NCBI GenBank assembly: GCA_043754215.1
Contig: JAYUVF010000072.1
Location: forward strand, 3,591-67,590
Direction of reading: 5' to 3'
Length of the DNA stretch: 64,000 nucleotides
Origin: JAFLBD01 sp043754215
GTDB taxonomy: Bacteria; Armatimonadota; Fimbriimonadia; Fimbriimonadales; Fimbriimonadaceae
Part shown: positions 24,369 to 32,779 of the stretch, one piece after another
Numbering within the stretch: position 1 is the stretch's first letter
Layout: each line of letters starts with the position of its first letter
Position numbers and translations under genes: made by a program
The notes under the pieces: model-generated
Told to the model about the DNA's origin: nothing
The model's input: only the letters and a program-made list of their open reading frames with translations
Database searches by the model: none

Positions 24369-25874
24369 ATGCAGGAAAAGGGACTTGCGGTTCGAGTGTT
24401 GACCTTAAACACGCTGGCGTTCACCGTTTGCTTTGCGGTCTGGACGATGTTTGGGGTTCTCGGCGCGTTCCTCGTCGACGCGGGTCTGCTTCAGATTGAC
24501 AAAGCCCAACTGGGTTGGCTCATCGGAGTCCCAGTCCTTTCAGGATCGTTGCTTCGGTTGCCCGTGGGCGTCCTTGCGGATAAGCTGGGCGGCAAGCCAG
24601 TGTTCATCGGCGTGATGTTGGTCGGGGCCCTCGGGGCGGCGCTCACCTCGTTTGCGAGCACGTACGAACAATTCCTGGCTTGCGGACTTGTGTTTGGTAC
24701 CAGCGGCGCGGGGTTCGCGGTGGGAATTGCTTACACCTCCGTCTTCTTTCCGAAGGAGCGACAGGGCACGGCACTGGGAATATTCGGCGTGGGCAACGCG
24801 GGTTCAGCCGTCACAACTTTGCTCGCCCCAACTATCCTGACCAAGCTCACGCGAGGGGGTGAAAACCTGCAGGCATGGCGGCAGTTGCCCCTGTATTACG
24901 CAGCGATGATGGTGGTCATGGTCGTGCTGTTCGCGCTGCTCACGACCAATCGAAAGCCAGCCGGGGCCGACGTTAAGACGCTCGCCGATAAGCTTCGTCC
25001 GCTGCGAGACGTCAGGGTTTGGCGCTTCGGCGTGTACTACTTTCTCGTCTTCGGTGCATTTGTTGCCTTAGCTCAGTGGCTGGTGCCTTACTACCTGAAC
25101 GTCTACGGGATGTCGCTCGCGACTGCTGGTCTGATGGCGAGCATTTTCAGCCTCCCAAGCGGCCTGATCCGAGCTCTCGGTGGTTGGGCTAGCGATAAAT
25201 TTGGCGCGCGCGCGACGATGTATTGGGTGCTCAGTCTTTGCGCGGTGCTGTTCACGCTGATCATCGCCCCGAGAATGGACATCATGTCCCCGGGCGAAGG
25301 GATTCTTGCGGATAAAGCGGGAACCGTCACTAAGGTCCAGCCCGATGCGATTTACGTCGATGACTACATCTACAAACTGAAAGCCGCCGATCCAGAAACC
25401 GCAGCAAAAGGCACGCTATCCGCTCGCGGAGGGAGCCTCAACGAGGGCACCATTATCTGGCCAAAACAGGCGTCATGGCAAGAACCATCAGTTCAAGTTG
25501 GGCAAAAGGTCAAGAAAAGAGAGCTACTGGCTCGAGGCACCACCCACGTTTACTTCCAGGCGAATGTCTGGGTATTTACGGCCATTGTCTTTCTCGTCGG
25601 CATCGTGATGGGCGTCGGGAAGGCCGCCGTCTATCGCCATATTCCGGACTATTTCCCCAACGATGTTGGCGTCGTGGGCGGGCTTGTGGGAGTCATCGGA
25701 GGTCTGGGCGGCTTCGTTTGCCCGATCCTCTTCGGATATCTCCTGAAGCTCACCGGGCTTTGGACTTCTTGCTGGCTTTTCCTGGCGCTCCTCAGTGTCG
25801 GCTGTCTGGTTTGGATGCACCTGGTGATCCTTAAAATGGCGCCGGCTCGCAGCATGGAGAACTCAACCGAGTGA
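24369..25874 (+). CDS. narK: NarK-type nitrate/nitrite transporter with an extra soluble insert
   Basis: 501 residues, major facilitator family with about 12 membrane segments. NarK features: GVLADKLGGKPVF, GTSGAGFAVGIAY, FGVGNAGSAVTTL and GKAAVYRHIPDYFPNDVG, including Gly-rich nitrate signatures. Residues about 301-395 form a soluble insert (SPGEGILADKAGTVTKV...VQVGQKVKKRELLARG) with the look of a barrel-sandwich hybrid domain, the fold of biotinyl/lipoyl carriers, but no biotinylated Lys motif. ATG 24369 is chosen over the in-frame start at 24225 because it opens the first hydrophobic segment and sits at the predicted transcript start. It faces moaA. Confidence 0.88.
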   Translation: MQEKGLAVRVLTLNTLAFTVCFAVWTMFGVLGAFLVDAGLLQIDKAQLGWLIGVPVLSGSLLRLPVGVLADKLGGKPVFIGVMLVGALGAALTSFASTYEQFLACGLVFGTSGAGFAVGIAYTSVFFPKERQGTALGIFGVGNAGSAVTTLLAPTILTKLTRGGENLQAWRQLPLYYAAMMVVMVVLFALLTTNRKPAGADVKTLADKLRPLRDVRVWRFGVYYFLVFGAFVALAQWLVPYYLNVYGMSLATAGLMASIFSLPSGLIRALGGWASDKFGARATMYWVLSLCAVLFTLIIAPRMDIMSPGEGILADKAGTVTKVQPDAIYVDDYIYKLKAADPETAAKGTLSARGGSLNEGTIIWPKQASWQEPSVQVGQKVKKRELLARGTTHVYFQANVWVFTAIVFLVGIVMGVGKAAVYRHIPDYFPNDVGVVGGLVGVIGGLGGFVCPILFGYLLKLTGLWTSCWLFLALLSVGCLVWMHLVILKMAPARSMENSTE

Positions 25875-25885
25875 GCTGCCTCAAC

Positions 25886-25939
25886 CATGACCCAGATCAT
25901 AGCTTTCTCACAAGAGCCCAGCAACAATGGAGACAGGAG
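25886..25939 (+). promoter_or_regulatory. CRP-family site upstream of narK2 (site C)
   Basis: CATGA-CCCAGA-TCATA (25886-25901), centre 25893.5. A start 41.5 bp downstream would be 25935, with AACAAT at -12 to -7 (25923-25928). The transcript would then begin with AGGAG (25935-25939), a Shine-Dalgarno sequence for the ATG at 25951. Confidence 0.65.
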
Positions 25940-25950
25940 CTAAACCAGTA

Positions 25951-27282
25951 ATGGCCAACACCACCAAAGAACTTGAACTCACCGCCAACGATTGGCAACC
26001 CAACAACCCGGAGTTTTGGGAGTCCACCGCTAAGCCGATTGCTTGGCGAACCCTTTGGATCACGACCTACTGCTTGTTACTGAGCTTCGCTACTTGGTTC
26101 ATGGTGAGCGCGATCGTCGTGAAGATGAGCGGACTTGGGTTCAAATTTGCTCCCCAGGAACTGTTCTGGCTCACCGCAATGCCGGGGCTGGCGGCCGGAA
26201 CGCTTCGCATCGTTCACATGTTTTTGATCCCAATATTCGGGACGCGAAAGACCATCACGGTCTCCACCCTCTTGCTGGTTTTGCCCGCCGTTGGGTGGGG
26301 AATGGCGGTGTCGAATCCAGGCACGAGCCTGAGCACGTTTATGTTCCTGGCCTTCCTGGCGGGCTTGGGCGGCGGCAACTTTAGCTCGTTCATGCCCAGC
26401 ACGTCGCTGTTTTTCCCGAAGAAGCTCCAGGGGAGTGCGCTTGGTTATCAGGCAGGCATTGGCAATTTCGGCGTGAGCGTCGTGCAATTCGTCGTTCCCG
26501 TCATCATCGGCTTAAGCCTCGTTGGCACTCCCCAGACCTTCGTCAAAGAGGGCAAGTCCTCCTCGATCTATCTGCAAAACGCCGCGTACATCTGGGTGCC
26601 ATTTATCCTGGTCGGCGCGGTCGCCGCTTGGTTTGGCCTGCGCAATGTGCCCGTTCAGGCGGGTTTCAAAGAGCAGCTAGACATCTTCAAAAACAAGCAC
26701 ACGTGGCTCATGACCTCCCTGTACGTGATGACCTTCGGTTCTTTCAGTGGCTTATCCGCCGCTTTTCCGTTGCTCATCAAGCAACTCTACGGCGGGTTCG
26801 ACGGGGCGCCCGACCCGCTCGCCTTTGCGTTCCTCGGACCCCTCGTCGGGGCGGCTGTCCGGGCTGCTTTCGGTCCGATCGCCGATAAGCTGGGCGGAGC
26901 GAAGGTCACGATGCTGAGCGCGATCGGGTTGCTTGGGTGCGGCATAGCGATCATCCCGTTCACCGCCCCTCAATCGATGGAGTCCTGGAATGGGTTCCTC
27001 TGGATCATGCTCGGGCTGTTCTTCTTCAGCGGCATCGGCAACGCTTCGACTTTCAAACAGATACCGATGATTTTCGAGCCGCGACAGGCAGGCGGGGTCA
27101 TTGGTTGGACTTCGGCCATCGCGGCTTACGGCCCGTTCGTGTTCAGCATCCTGCTCGGCGTGATCATGGGATCGGGCAAGGATGCCAGTCCATTTTTCAT
27201 CGGCCTTAGCGTTTTCTACGCCATGAATATATTGCTGAACTGGTGGTTCTACGCTCGTAAAGATGCTGAAAAACCTTGTTAG
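25951..27282 (+). CDS. NarK-type nitrate/nitrite transporter 2
   Basis: 443 residues, about 12 membrane segments. LAGLGGGNFSSFMPSTSLFFPKK and GYQAGIGNFGVSVVQFVVP match the Gly-rich nitrate-signature helices of NarK/NasA transporters, and GPLVGAAVRAAFGPIADKLGG is the central loop motif. Start 25951 follows AGGAG by 11 nt; the ATG at 25927 lies before the predicted transcript start and lacks a ribosome site. With narK1 upstream, the pair resembles NarK1-NarK2 sets in which one is a proton symporter and the other a nitrate/nitrite exchanger; which is which cannot be told here. Confidence 0.9.
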   Translation: MANTTKELELTANDWQPNNPEFWESTAKPIAWRTLWITTYCLLLSFATWFMVSAIVVKMSGLGFKFAPQELFWLTAMPGLAAGTLRIVHMFLIPIFGTRKTITVSTLLLVLPAVGWGMAVSNPGTSLSTFMFLAFLAGLGGGNFSSFMPSTSLFFPKKLQGSALGYQAGIGNFGVSVVQFVVPVIIGLSLVGTPQTFVKEGKSSSIYLQNAAYIWVPFILVGAVAAWFGLRNVPVQAGFKEQLDIFKNKHTWLMTSLYVMTFGSFSGLSAAFPLLIKQLYGGFDGAPDPLAFAFLGPLVGAAVRAAFGPIADKLGGAKVTMLSAIGLLGCGIAIIPFTAPQSMESWNGFLWIMLGLFFFSGIGNASTFKQIPMIFEPRQAGGVIGWTSAIAAYGPFVFSILLGVIMGSGKDASPFFIGLSVFYAMNILLNWWFYARKDAEKPC

Positions 27283-27295
27283 TTCCGAGAAACCC

Positions 27296-28666
27296 ATGGT
27301 AACCCGAGACCTCATTCCTCTGCGAGTCTTGCCGACAGTTAAACACGGTCCTTCGCCCAATGACCGGGCGAGTGTCGAAATCTACCGACCGTTCTTCTTG
27401 GCGGGAATCTTCAGCGTCCTCACGGCTGGATGCCTGCTGGGAGCGATTGCTTTGCTTGGGATCGCGCTCAAGGGGAGTTACACCGCCTCGGCTTGGACCC
27501 CCTATGTCTGGGCTCATGCCAATTCCCAGCTCTTCGGTTGGGTCGGGTTCTTCGTCATCGGCTTTGCCTTGCAGCAACACGCCCCCACGGTGTCCAAGCT
27601 GGACGCCTTCCATAGATTGGCGGCCGCGAGCCTCTGGCTCATGGCGGCGGGCATTGCGCTTCGATTCGTGGCGGAGCCGATGGCGCAAGTTGATCCCAAG
27701 GTGTGGGTGCCCGTCGGGGTTGGCTCAACCATCTTGCAGTTGATCGCGATCCTGCTGTTTCACTACAATTCTGCCGTCAACAGACACCGTAGCGGAGCCG
27801 GACTCACGTGGCCGGCAGTGTTTGTATTCGCCTCCCTCTTTTGGCTGACGCTTGTTGCCGCGGTGGAGCCGTTCATTTTCGTGATGACGCATCAAGCGAA
27901 CCCCGCGGACTCCATCAGCTTCGTGGCGAAGTGGTTTGCGCCCTACCGTGAGGCGCAGTTCCTCGGTTTCGCGGCGATGATGATTTTCGGTGTTGCGCTG
28001 GTGAAGATGAACAGCTGCTTCGGGTTTGCCAAGCCGGACAGGAGCCTGGGCATCCTCGGGTTCACGATGTGGATGTTGGGGTTGTGCCTTCGCATCGTGG
28101 GATGGCAGGTGTTCTACGATTCCGGGATGAACCCCGGCTCTTCGGGGGCGTATCGAGTCAGCAGCATTCTCCTTTTTGGCGGGGCCGTTGCCATTGTCTG
28201 GTCACTCGGCATTTTCCGGAAATCGACGGAGACTATTCGTTCACTTAAATTCATTCGGGCAGCGTTCGCGTGGCTTTTGGTCGCCGGGGCATTGATGCTC
28301 TTCGAGTCCAATCATTTGTCCATGATCGGCGCTCCGTTTTCGCACGCCTTCACGGGAGGAATTCGCCACGCACTCACCGTCGGATTCATCTCGCAGATGA
28401 TCATTGGAGTCAGCTTGCACGTGATGGCGGTGATGAACGACCTGGATGAGTCGGTCCAGAGCCCGCTGTGGTCCGCTTTTTGGCTCCTCAACCTCGGCAA
28501 TTTCGGGCGCGTTAGCCTTGAAATCGCCACGGACTTTACGCCACGGGCGTTTGCGCCGATGGGCATTACGGGATTCATCGAGTTGATCGGCCTCATGGTT
28601 TGGGCGGCGGCCATGGTCCGTCCAATGCTCCGGCGGCGCGCCCCTGAGCCAGCCCATGCCTCCTGA
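27296..28666 (+). CDS. NnrS-like multi-pass membrane protein
   Basis: 456 residues with about 12 hydrophobic segments and conserved His at helix ends: TPYVWAHANSQLFGWVGFFVIGF, YREAQFLGFAAMMIFGV, SMIGAPFSHAFTGGIRHALTVGFISQMIIGVSLH. This matches the NnrS family, heme- and copper-containing membrane proteins linked to relief of nitric-oxide stress in denitrifiers. ATG 27296 is chosen; ATG 27263 would overlap narK2 by 20 nt and neither has a clear ribosome site. The stop overlaps the next regulator start by 11 nt, so narK2, this gene and the regulator look like one unit. Confidence 0.78.
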   Translation: MVTRDLIPLRVLPTVKHGPSPNDRASVEIYRPFFLAGIFSVLTAGCLLGAIALLGIALKGSYTASAWTPYVWAHANSQLFGWVGFFVIGFALQQHAPTVSKLDAFHRLAAASLWLMAAGIALRFVAEPMAQVDPKVWVPVGVGSTILQLIAILLFHYNSAVNRHRSGAGLTWPAVFVFASLFWLTLVAAVEPFIFVMTHQANPADSISFVAKWFAPYREAQFLGFAAMMIFGVALVKMNSCFGFAKPDRSLGILGFTMWMLGLCLRIVGWQVFYDSGMNPGSSGAYRVSSILLFGGAVAIVWSLGIFRKSTETIRSLKFIRAAFAWLLVAGALMLFESNHLSMIGAPFSHAFTGGIRHALTVGFISQMIIGVSLHVMAVMNDLDESVQSPLWSAFWLLNLGNFGRVSLEIATDFTPRAFAPMGITGFIELIGLMVWAAAMVRPMLRRRAPEPAHAS

Positions 28667-29411
28667 TCCTCTTGTCTTTTCCGAGCGGGGGGAGCCCTAT
28701 CCGGAGCGTCCCGAGCCTGAACGTATTCTGCGCGAGTGCCCGCTTTGTCGGGGACTGAGTGAGGCAACCATCGTCAAGCTGGTTGAAGGAAGTCACTTGG
28801 CGTACGCCGAGCACAATGTGCTTCTCTGGGCCCCCAATTCCGCCACGAGGTTTTTCACCATCATCCTCACCGGCATTCTGCGGCTCACGCGGAGATCGTC
28901 TAAAGGGAAGGAGATGACGGTCGAGATTCTTGGGCCGGGTTCCGCTGCGGACATCTTCTCAAACGAATCCCAGCCGAGTTGCCCGCTCACCGCAGAAGCG
29001 GTCACTAATCTTTGGTACCTCAAGGTCCCGAATAGCCTATGGCACGACGTCTTGGAGGAGGAAAGTTTGCTCCAACAGCGTATCGCCGAGGAACTCAGCC
29101 GCCGCTTCCTCCAGGCCTTAGAAACGACGGAGTTGTTCCTGGTGGATGACCACGAACGTCGGTTGGCGGGCATCCTTTTGCTTGTGGTGAAGCTCAATAC
29201 GCCTGAGCTCGATGCGGTGCCTCAGGTCACCCTTATCTCTCGCTCGCAACTCGCTCAGCTTGCAGGGCTGCCGATCGGGAAAGTCGAAGAGATCATCGGA
29301 AAGTGGGAACAGGCCGGGATGATCACAGCGGGGAAGGGTGCCATTCAGGTGAGCGATCCGATGCTCTTGAAGCGCCTCACAGTTCAGCTACGAGCAGATA
29401 GCAGTCTCTGA
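28656..29411 (+). CDS. CRP/FNR-family regulator 1
   Basis: 251 residues: an N-terminal segment with ECPLCRGLSEATI, a cyclic-nucleotide-binding-like beta barrel (RFFTIILTGILRLTRRSSKGKEMTVEILGPG), a long dimerisation helix and a winged helix (SRSQLAQLAGLPIGKVEEIIGKW). Aligned without gaps to E. coli CRP, the DNA-contacting positions R180, E181 and R185 are Ile, Gly and Glu, so it should not read CRP-like half-sites. It overlaps the NnrS-like gene and converges on mobA with a 28-nt overlap at the 3' ends. Its ligand is unknown. Confidence 0.85.
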   Translation: MPPDPLVFSERGEPYPERPEPERILRECPLCRGLSEATIVKLVEGSHLAYAEHNVLLWAPNSATRFFTIILTGILRLTRRSSKGKEMTVEILGPGSAADIFSNESQPSCPLTAEAVTNLWYLKVPNSLWHDVLEEESLLQQRIAEELSRRFLQALETTELFLVDDHERRLAGILLLVVKLNTPELDAVPQVTLISRSQLAQLAGLPIGKVEEIIGKWEQAGMITAGKGAIQVSDPMLLKRLTVQLRADSSL

Positions 29412-29932
29412 AAGTCCTCGGGAGTGTTCGCGCTCTGGACCCACGGAGGTGAGATGCCTAAAGTCTCTAGCTCAGTCGCGTCCATCCGCTTTACTCTCAG
29501 CAAAGCCGTCCAATCACGCACCCTCACCAAGTCCCGATTCTCGCGCAAAACCTCAAACGCAGTCGCCCGATAAAGGCCGCACAGCGGCTGGTCAAACCCC
29601 TCGAAGACCGGCATCACAGCGTCGAAATCCCCCAAGACTGAGCCGAACGCCGAAACCACCGCCGAACGAAACAACACGACATCGCAGGAGAGCACGAAAA
29701 CCAACTCTGCCCTGGGCACAAACCGCCGGAGGCAAGACAAGGGCCCGGCGAACTGCTCCAGATCTTCCACAAAAGAAGCCCCCAACACTGGACTCCGCCC
29801 CAGAACGGTCGCAGAAGGTAGCTCCCGAATCAGTCGCTCCGCGACCGGAACGCCGTCAACCATAAGAGAGGCCTTGTCTTCGCCCATCCGGCGGCTGGCT
29901 CCTCCGGTCAGCAGGACTGCCTCGATCAGCAT
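29384..29932 (-). CDS. mobA: Molybdenum cofactor guanylyltransferase
   Basis: 182 residues from ATG 29932. The N-terminus AVLLTGGASRRMGEDKASL is the nucleotide-binding loop of MobA-like GTP transferases, FVLSCDVVLF holds the metal-binding Asp, and CGLYRATAFEVL matches the family core. It attaches GMP to Mo-MPT to make the bis-MGD form used by NasC-type reductases. The open frame extends to 30208 but that part is antisense to the next gene. The start codon overlaps regulatory site D. The 3' end overlaps the CRP-like gene by 28 nt. Confidence 0.88.
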   Translation of the reverse strand: MLIEAVLLTGGASRRMGEDKASLMVDGVPVAERLIRELPSATVLGRSPVLGASFVEDLEQFAGPLSCLRRFVPRAELVFVLSCDVVLFRSAVVSAFGSVLGDFDAVMPVFEGFDQPLCGLYRATAFEVLRENRDLVRVRDWTALLRVKRMDATELETLGISPPWVQSANTPEDFQRLLSARS

Positions 29933-29974
29933 ATGACCATGATCATAGCCCACCGCATCCAGATCAGCCATAGT
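29932..29974 (+). promoter_or_regulatory. CRP-family site and -10 element of the AhpD-like gene (site D)
   Basis: TATGA-CCATGA-TCATA (29932-29947), centre 29939.5, is exactly 41.5 bp from ATG 29981. CATAGT (29969-29974) plus 6 nt places a -10 at -12 to -7 for a leaderless transcript. The site also covers the mobA start codon on the other strand, so binding could affect mobA. Confidence 0.72.
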
Positions 29975-29980
29975 GAAAGC

Positions 29981-30304
29981 ATGGGACGACTTCCCGAGCG
30001 ATACCGGCAGTTCTTTGAAGACTATCCCGAGGTGGGGCAGGCGTATGAAGCTTACGGCGAAGCCGTCGGCAAAGCGGGGCCGCTCGACGAAAAGACGCGT
30101 TGCCTCGTGAAGCTCGGCATGTCGATCAGCTCGCGCATGGAAGGCGGGGCGAGGAGTCATGCCCACAAGGCTTTGCTCGCCGGAGCCACCGCCGCGGAGA
30201 TCCGACACGTCGCCATCCTTGCCGCTCCAACCATCGGATTCCCAAATATGATGGCGGGATTAAGCTGGGTGGACGAAGTCATTGCGGAGCACGAAAATGA
30301 ATAA
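29981..30304 (+). CDS. Small carboxymuconolactone decarboxylase/AhpD-like protein
   Basis: 107 residues of the AhpD-like helical fold: LPERYRQFFEDYPEVGQAYEAYG, LDEKTRCLVKLGMSIS and GGARSHAHKALLAGATAAEIRHVAIL. The redox CxxC before the SHAHKA helix that active AhpD proteins use is missing, so disulfide reduction is unlikely; the His remains. The in-frame ATG 29933 lies inside the regulatory site; 29981 fits both family length and the promoter geometry. The stop overlaps the next start by 8 nt. Confidence 0.8.
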   Translation: MGRLPERYRQFFEDYPEVGQAYEAYGEAVGKAGPLDEKTRCLVKLGMSISSRMEGGARSHAHKALLAGATAAEIRHVAILAAPTIGFPNMMAGLSWVDEVIAEHENE

Positions 30305-31325
30305 GAACCCCCAAGCCATCGCCTTTACCGGTGGCGGCATCATGGCCGCGCTGATTTTCTTCGGCATCTACTTCGGCTCAGGGCGGCTCACCCGCTTCGA
30401 TTCGCCGCTGGCCGCCTACGCCGCGGCAACGGTGTTTGCCGGTTTTGCGTTCGCGTATCGCTACATCATGTGGATTCAGCGGCCCGCCACGTGGCGCTAT
30501 TTCAAGGCGAGCATCAAGCTATTTTTCCGCCCTCGCGCGCTGGTGCGGAATGTGTTCAGACTCGTCGGGCTGCTTTGGAACAACATCGTGCTCCAAAAAT
30601 TCATCGGCAAGCGCAGCCACAGCCGTTGGATCGCCCACATGGGTATGGCGTGGGGCTGCCTTTTGGCATTTGCGATCACGTTTCCGCTCAGTTGGGGATG
30701 GGTGCAGTTCGGCATCGCGCCGGATGGGTTTAACTATCAGGTCGAGTTCATGGGCATGCCCCAGTTCGCCTTCGACCCCTATGGCCCCATCGGATTTCTC
30801 TTGTTTAATGGGCTGAATATCAGCGCGGTATTGGTACTCACGGGAGTAGCGGTGGCGATGCATCGCCGCGTGTTCCAGCACGGTGCCCAGGCGGTGCAGA
30901 GCCTGGAAAACGACATCATTCCGCTCATCCTGTTGTTCAGCGTCTCCATCACCGGGCTGATGATCACCGCCAGCTATAGACTGATGGGCGGGGCGAATTT
31001 CGGATTTATCTCCCTGCTGCACGCCTTCACGGTGATCATCCTGCTGCTGTGGATGCCGTTCGGCAAGCTCTTCCACGTCATCCAGCGCCCGGCCCAGCTC
31101 GGCGTAGCCTATTACAAGGAGGAGGGGGCGAATGGGCCGAAGGCGGTCTGCGCCCGCACCGGCGACGAGTATCAGTCGCAGCTCCACCACGACGATCTGG
31201 TCGAGGTCATGCGCGAGACGGGGGTGGACTTCGGCGACCACCAAAACATCTCCCCCCAAGAAAAGCGCAAGCTCATCGCCATCAATCAAATCGCCCAAGT
31301 CGACGGCCGCCCGTTCATCGGCTAG
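30297..31325 (+). CDS. NarI/HdrE-like cytochrome b membrane subunit
   Basis: 342 residues with about six membrane helices and a soluble C-terminus. His residues near helix ends (KRSHSRWIAHMGMAWGCLLAF, VFQHGAQAV, LLHAFTVIILLLWMPFGKLFHVIQRP) are candidate b-heme ligands, as in NarI, DsrM and HdrE quinol oxidases. The last 75 residues are hydrophilic, with no CxxC motifs. It starts inside the end of the AhpD-like gene and shares site D. It converges on the Rieske/ferredoxin operon, and together they could pass quinol electrons to the cytoplasmic nitrate reductase; this is inference. Confidence 0.72.
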   Translation: MNKNPQAIAFTGGGIMAALIFFGIYFGSGRLTRFDSPLAAYAAATVFAGFAFAYRYIMWIQRPATWRYFKASIKLFFRPRALVRNVFRLVGLLWNNIVLQKFIGKRSHSRWIAHMGMAWGCLLAFAITFPLSWGWVQFGIAPDGFNYQVEFMGMPQFAFDPYGPIGFLLFNGLNISAVLVLTGVAVAMHRRVFQHGAQAVQSLENDIIPLILLFSVSITGLMITASYRLMGGANFGFISLLHAFTVIILLLWMPFGKLFHVIQRPAQLGVAYYKEEGANGPKAVCARTGDEYQSQLHHDDLVEVMRETGVDFGDHQNISPQEKRKLIAINQIAQVDGRPFIG

Positions 31326-31340
31326 TTCAGGCAAAAACGT

Positions 31341-31366
31341 CCCCCTCGCCCGAAGGGAAGAGGGGG
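31341..31366. terminator. Possible hairpin between convergent genes
   Basis: CCCCCT (31341-31346) pairs with AGGGGG (31361-31366) around a loop, in the 86-bp gap between two converging genes. A second small palindrome TATCCCGGGATA follows near 31387. There is no T-run, so it would be a factor-dependent or structural terminator. Confidence 0.35.
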
Positions 31367-31411
31367 AACCGGGAGAAGGGGAGCGTATCCCGGGATAGGG
31401 AACAGGGGGCG

Positions 31412-31645
31412 CTAGGTTGACCGATCCAACAGCAACACTCCGCGCAGCATCCAGATATTGACGCCCAGAATGACGAGGCTAGCGGCGGCGGCGGGGATGA
31501 CCATTTCCGTGCGGCCGGCGAGCAGGTTTTCCAGCACCATCACGAACAGCCAGATCTGGAGGAAAATCATCAGGAGCTGGAAAAGGAGCAATCCGGCGAA
31601 AACGACCGCCTTTTGACGGCGACGTAAGAATGAGGTGTTAGCCAT
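31412..31645 (-). CDS. Small two-helix membrane protein
   Basis: 77 residues with a basic N-terminus (FLRRRQKAV) and two hydrophobic helices (VFAGLLLFQLLMIFLQIWLF; AAAASLVILGVNIWML). No known motif. Its start overlaps the end of the Rieske gene by 8 nt, so it is probably an accessory membrane subunit of the same electron-transfer complex. Confidence 0.65.
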   Translation of the reverse strand: MANTSFLRRRQKAVVFAGLLLFQLLMIFLQIWLFVMVLENLLAGRTEMVIPAAAASLVILGVNIWMLRGVLLLDRST

Positions 31646-32141
31646 GAGCTGCCTCCGTAAAGATGCCTACCGCCCAGACTTCGTCGCCACGCATTTCGAG
31701 CTTCACTTGCGGAAGCGGGTGGGGCGGCGGACCCTTCACTACATCGCCATTTTCGAGCGAGAAAACGCCGTTGTGGCATGGGCAATAGAGCCGCTCTGAT
31801 TCGGAGCTGACTTCATATTCCACCGGGCACGACAGGTGCGTGCAACGACGGGTGAAGCCCACCCATTCGCCATCTTTGCGGCAGATGAGGAGGCAGAGAT
31901 CGGACGGGCGCGGGTAGCTAAACGCGAGGGCCGTACCGGGTTTGAGGTCGCTCTGCTTGCAGATGAGCGCAGGTTCGAATGTCCGTTCCGTTTTTGGGAG
32001 CATGGAATAGGCGGCGAGAGCGGTGGTGCCCAGCGCGAGTCCCCCGCTGGCGAGGGTGAGGAATTTGAAGAACTCACGGCGGGTGACGAAGTGGTCTTCC
32101 TCCCAGTCGATGGGGAAATCGGATTTTAGTCTTTCATCCAT
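31638..32141 (-). CDS. Rieske [2Fe-2S] protein with Tat-type N-terminus
   Basis: 167 residues. VTRREFFKFLTLASGGLALGTTALAAY near residues 20-45 is a twin-arginine signal/anchor. CTHLSC near 98 and CPCHNG near 120 are the two Rieske cluster-binding boxes. The protein should be anchored at the outer face of the inner membrane. Its start overlaps the ferredoxin stop by 8 nt. No cytochrome bc partner gene is here; the neighbours are a four-cluster ferredoxin, a small membrane protein and a facing NarI-like gene. Confidence 0.9.
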   Translation of the reverse strand: MDERLKSDFPIDWEEDHFVTRREFFKFLTLASGGLALGTTALAAYSMLPKTERTFEPALICKQSDLKPGTALAFSYPRPSDLCLLICRKDGEWVGFTRRCTHLSCPVEYEVSSESERLYCPCHNGVFSLENGDVVKGPPPHPLPQVKLEMRGDEVWAVGIFTEAAHG

Positions 32142-32751
32142 TGGATCGAGCCTCCTTTTGGCGGACGAGGGTGAGCAAATCGCTCTTTCGGACGACGGCA
32201 GAATCGGAAACGGTGAGCTTCGACGAGCCCTTCGGCATCATCACGTAGACCTTGGTTTTGACCACCCGACCACCGAAAACGAAGGTGTTGACGGGGGTGC
32301 CGTTGCGCTGCTCGGCGATCTCTTCGGGGGTGCCGAAAAACAGCGCGCCGGACGGGCATACGGTGGCGCACATCGGTTTCAGCCCGACGGAAGTTCGATC
32401 GTAACACATGTCGCACTTCATCATTTGGTCCACCTGGACGTCGTATTTCGGGACGCCAAACGGGCAGGAGTAAACGCAGTTGGTGCAGCCGATGCATCGC
32501 GGTTTGAGCGAGCTTTGCACCACGCCATCGGGCGTCTTTTTGATGGCGTCGGCGGGGCAGACGGCGGCGCACGCGGGGTCTTCGCAGTGCATGCAGATGA
32601 TGGGGGTGGTTTGGACCGTGTCGCCTCGCTGAATCTCCTCGAGGTGGATCATCGAGACCCCGGCGTGGGTATCGCATTCGCCGCACGCTTCCACGCAGGC
32701 GTTGCAGCCAATGCATCGGCTTGGGTCGATGTAGAATTGGCGTTCGCTCAT
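32134..32751 (-). CDS. Four-cluster ferredoxin electron-transfer subunit (NrfC/HycB type)
   Basis: 205 residues with four Cys clusters: CIGCNACVEACGEC (residue 13 on), CMHCEDPACAAVCP (near 54), CIGCTNCVYSCPFG (near 87) and CDMCY...CATVCP (near 118), the pattern of electron-transfer subunits of molybdopterin oxidoreductases. No signal peptide. It overlaps the Rieske gene and starts 28 nt after the porin stop, so porin, ferredoxin, Rieske and the small membrane protein form one unit under site E. The likely catalytic partner is the nitrate reductase at 16.6-18.8 kb, since no other molybdoenzyme is in the window. Confidence 0.87.
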   Translation of the reverse strand: MSERQFYIDPSRCIGCNACVEACGECDTHAGVSMIHLEEIQRGDTVQTTPIICMHCEDPACAAVCPADAIKKTPDGVVQSSLKPRCIGCTNCVYSCPFGVPKYDVQVDQMMKCDMCYDRTSVGLKPMCATVCPSGALFFGTPEEIAEQRNGTPVNTFVFGGRVVKTKVYVMMPKGSSKLTVSDSAVVRKSDLLTLVRQKEARSNG

Positions 32752-32779
32752 AGTCGCCTCAGTTTAGTCATTAACTTGG

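Noticed and set aside
24287..24424. Longer MoaA starts (ATG 24322, 24334, 24424)
   Set aside because: They fall in the regulatory palindrome or in the divergent narK gene and add no MoaA-like sequence.
29933..29980. Longer AhpD-like protein from ATG 29933
   Set aside because: The extension lies inside the operator and -10 region and has no family similarity.
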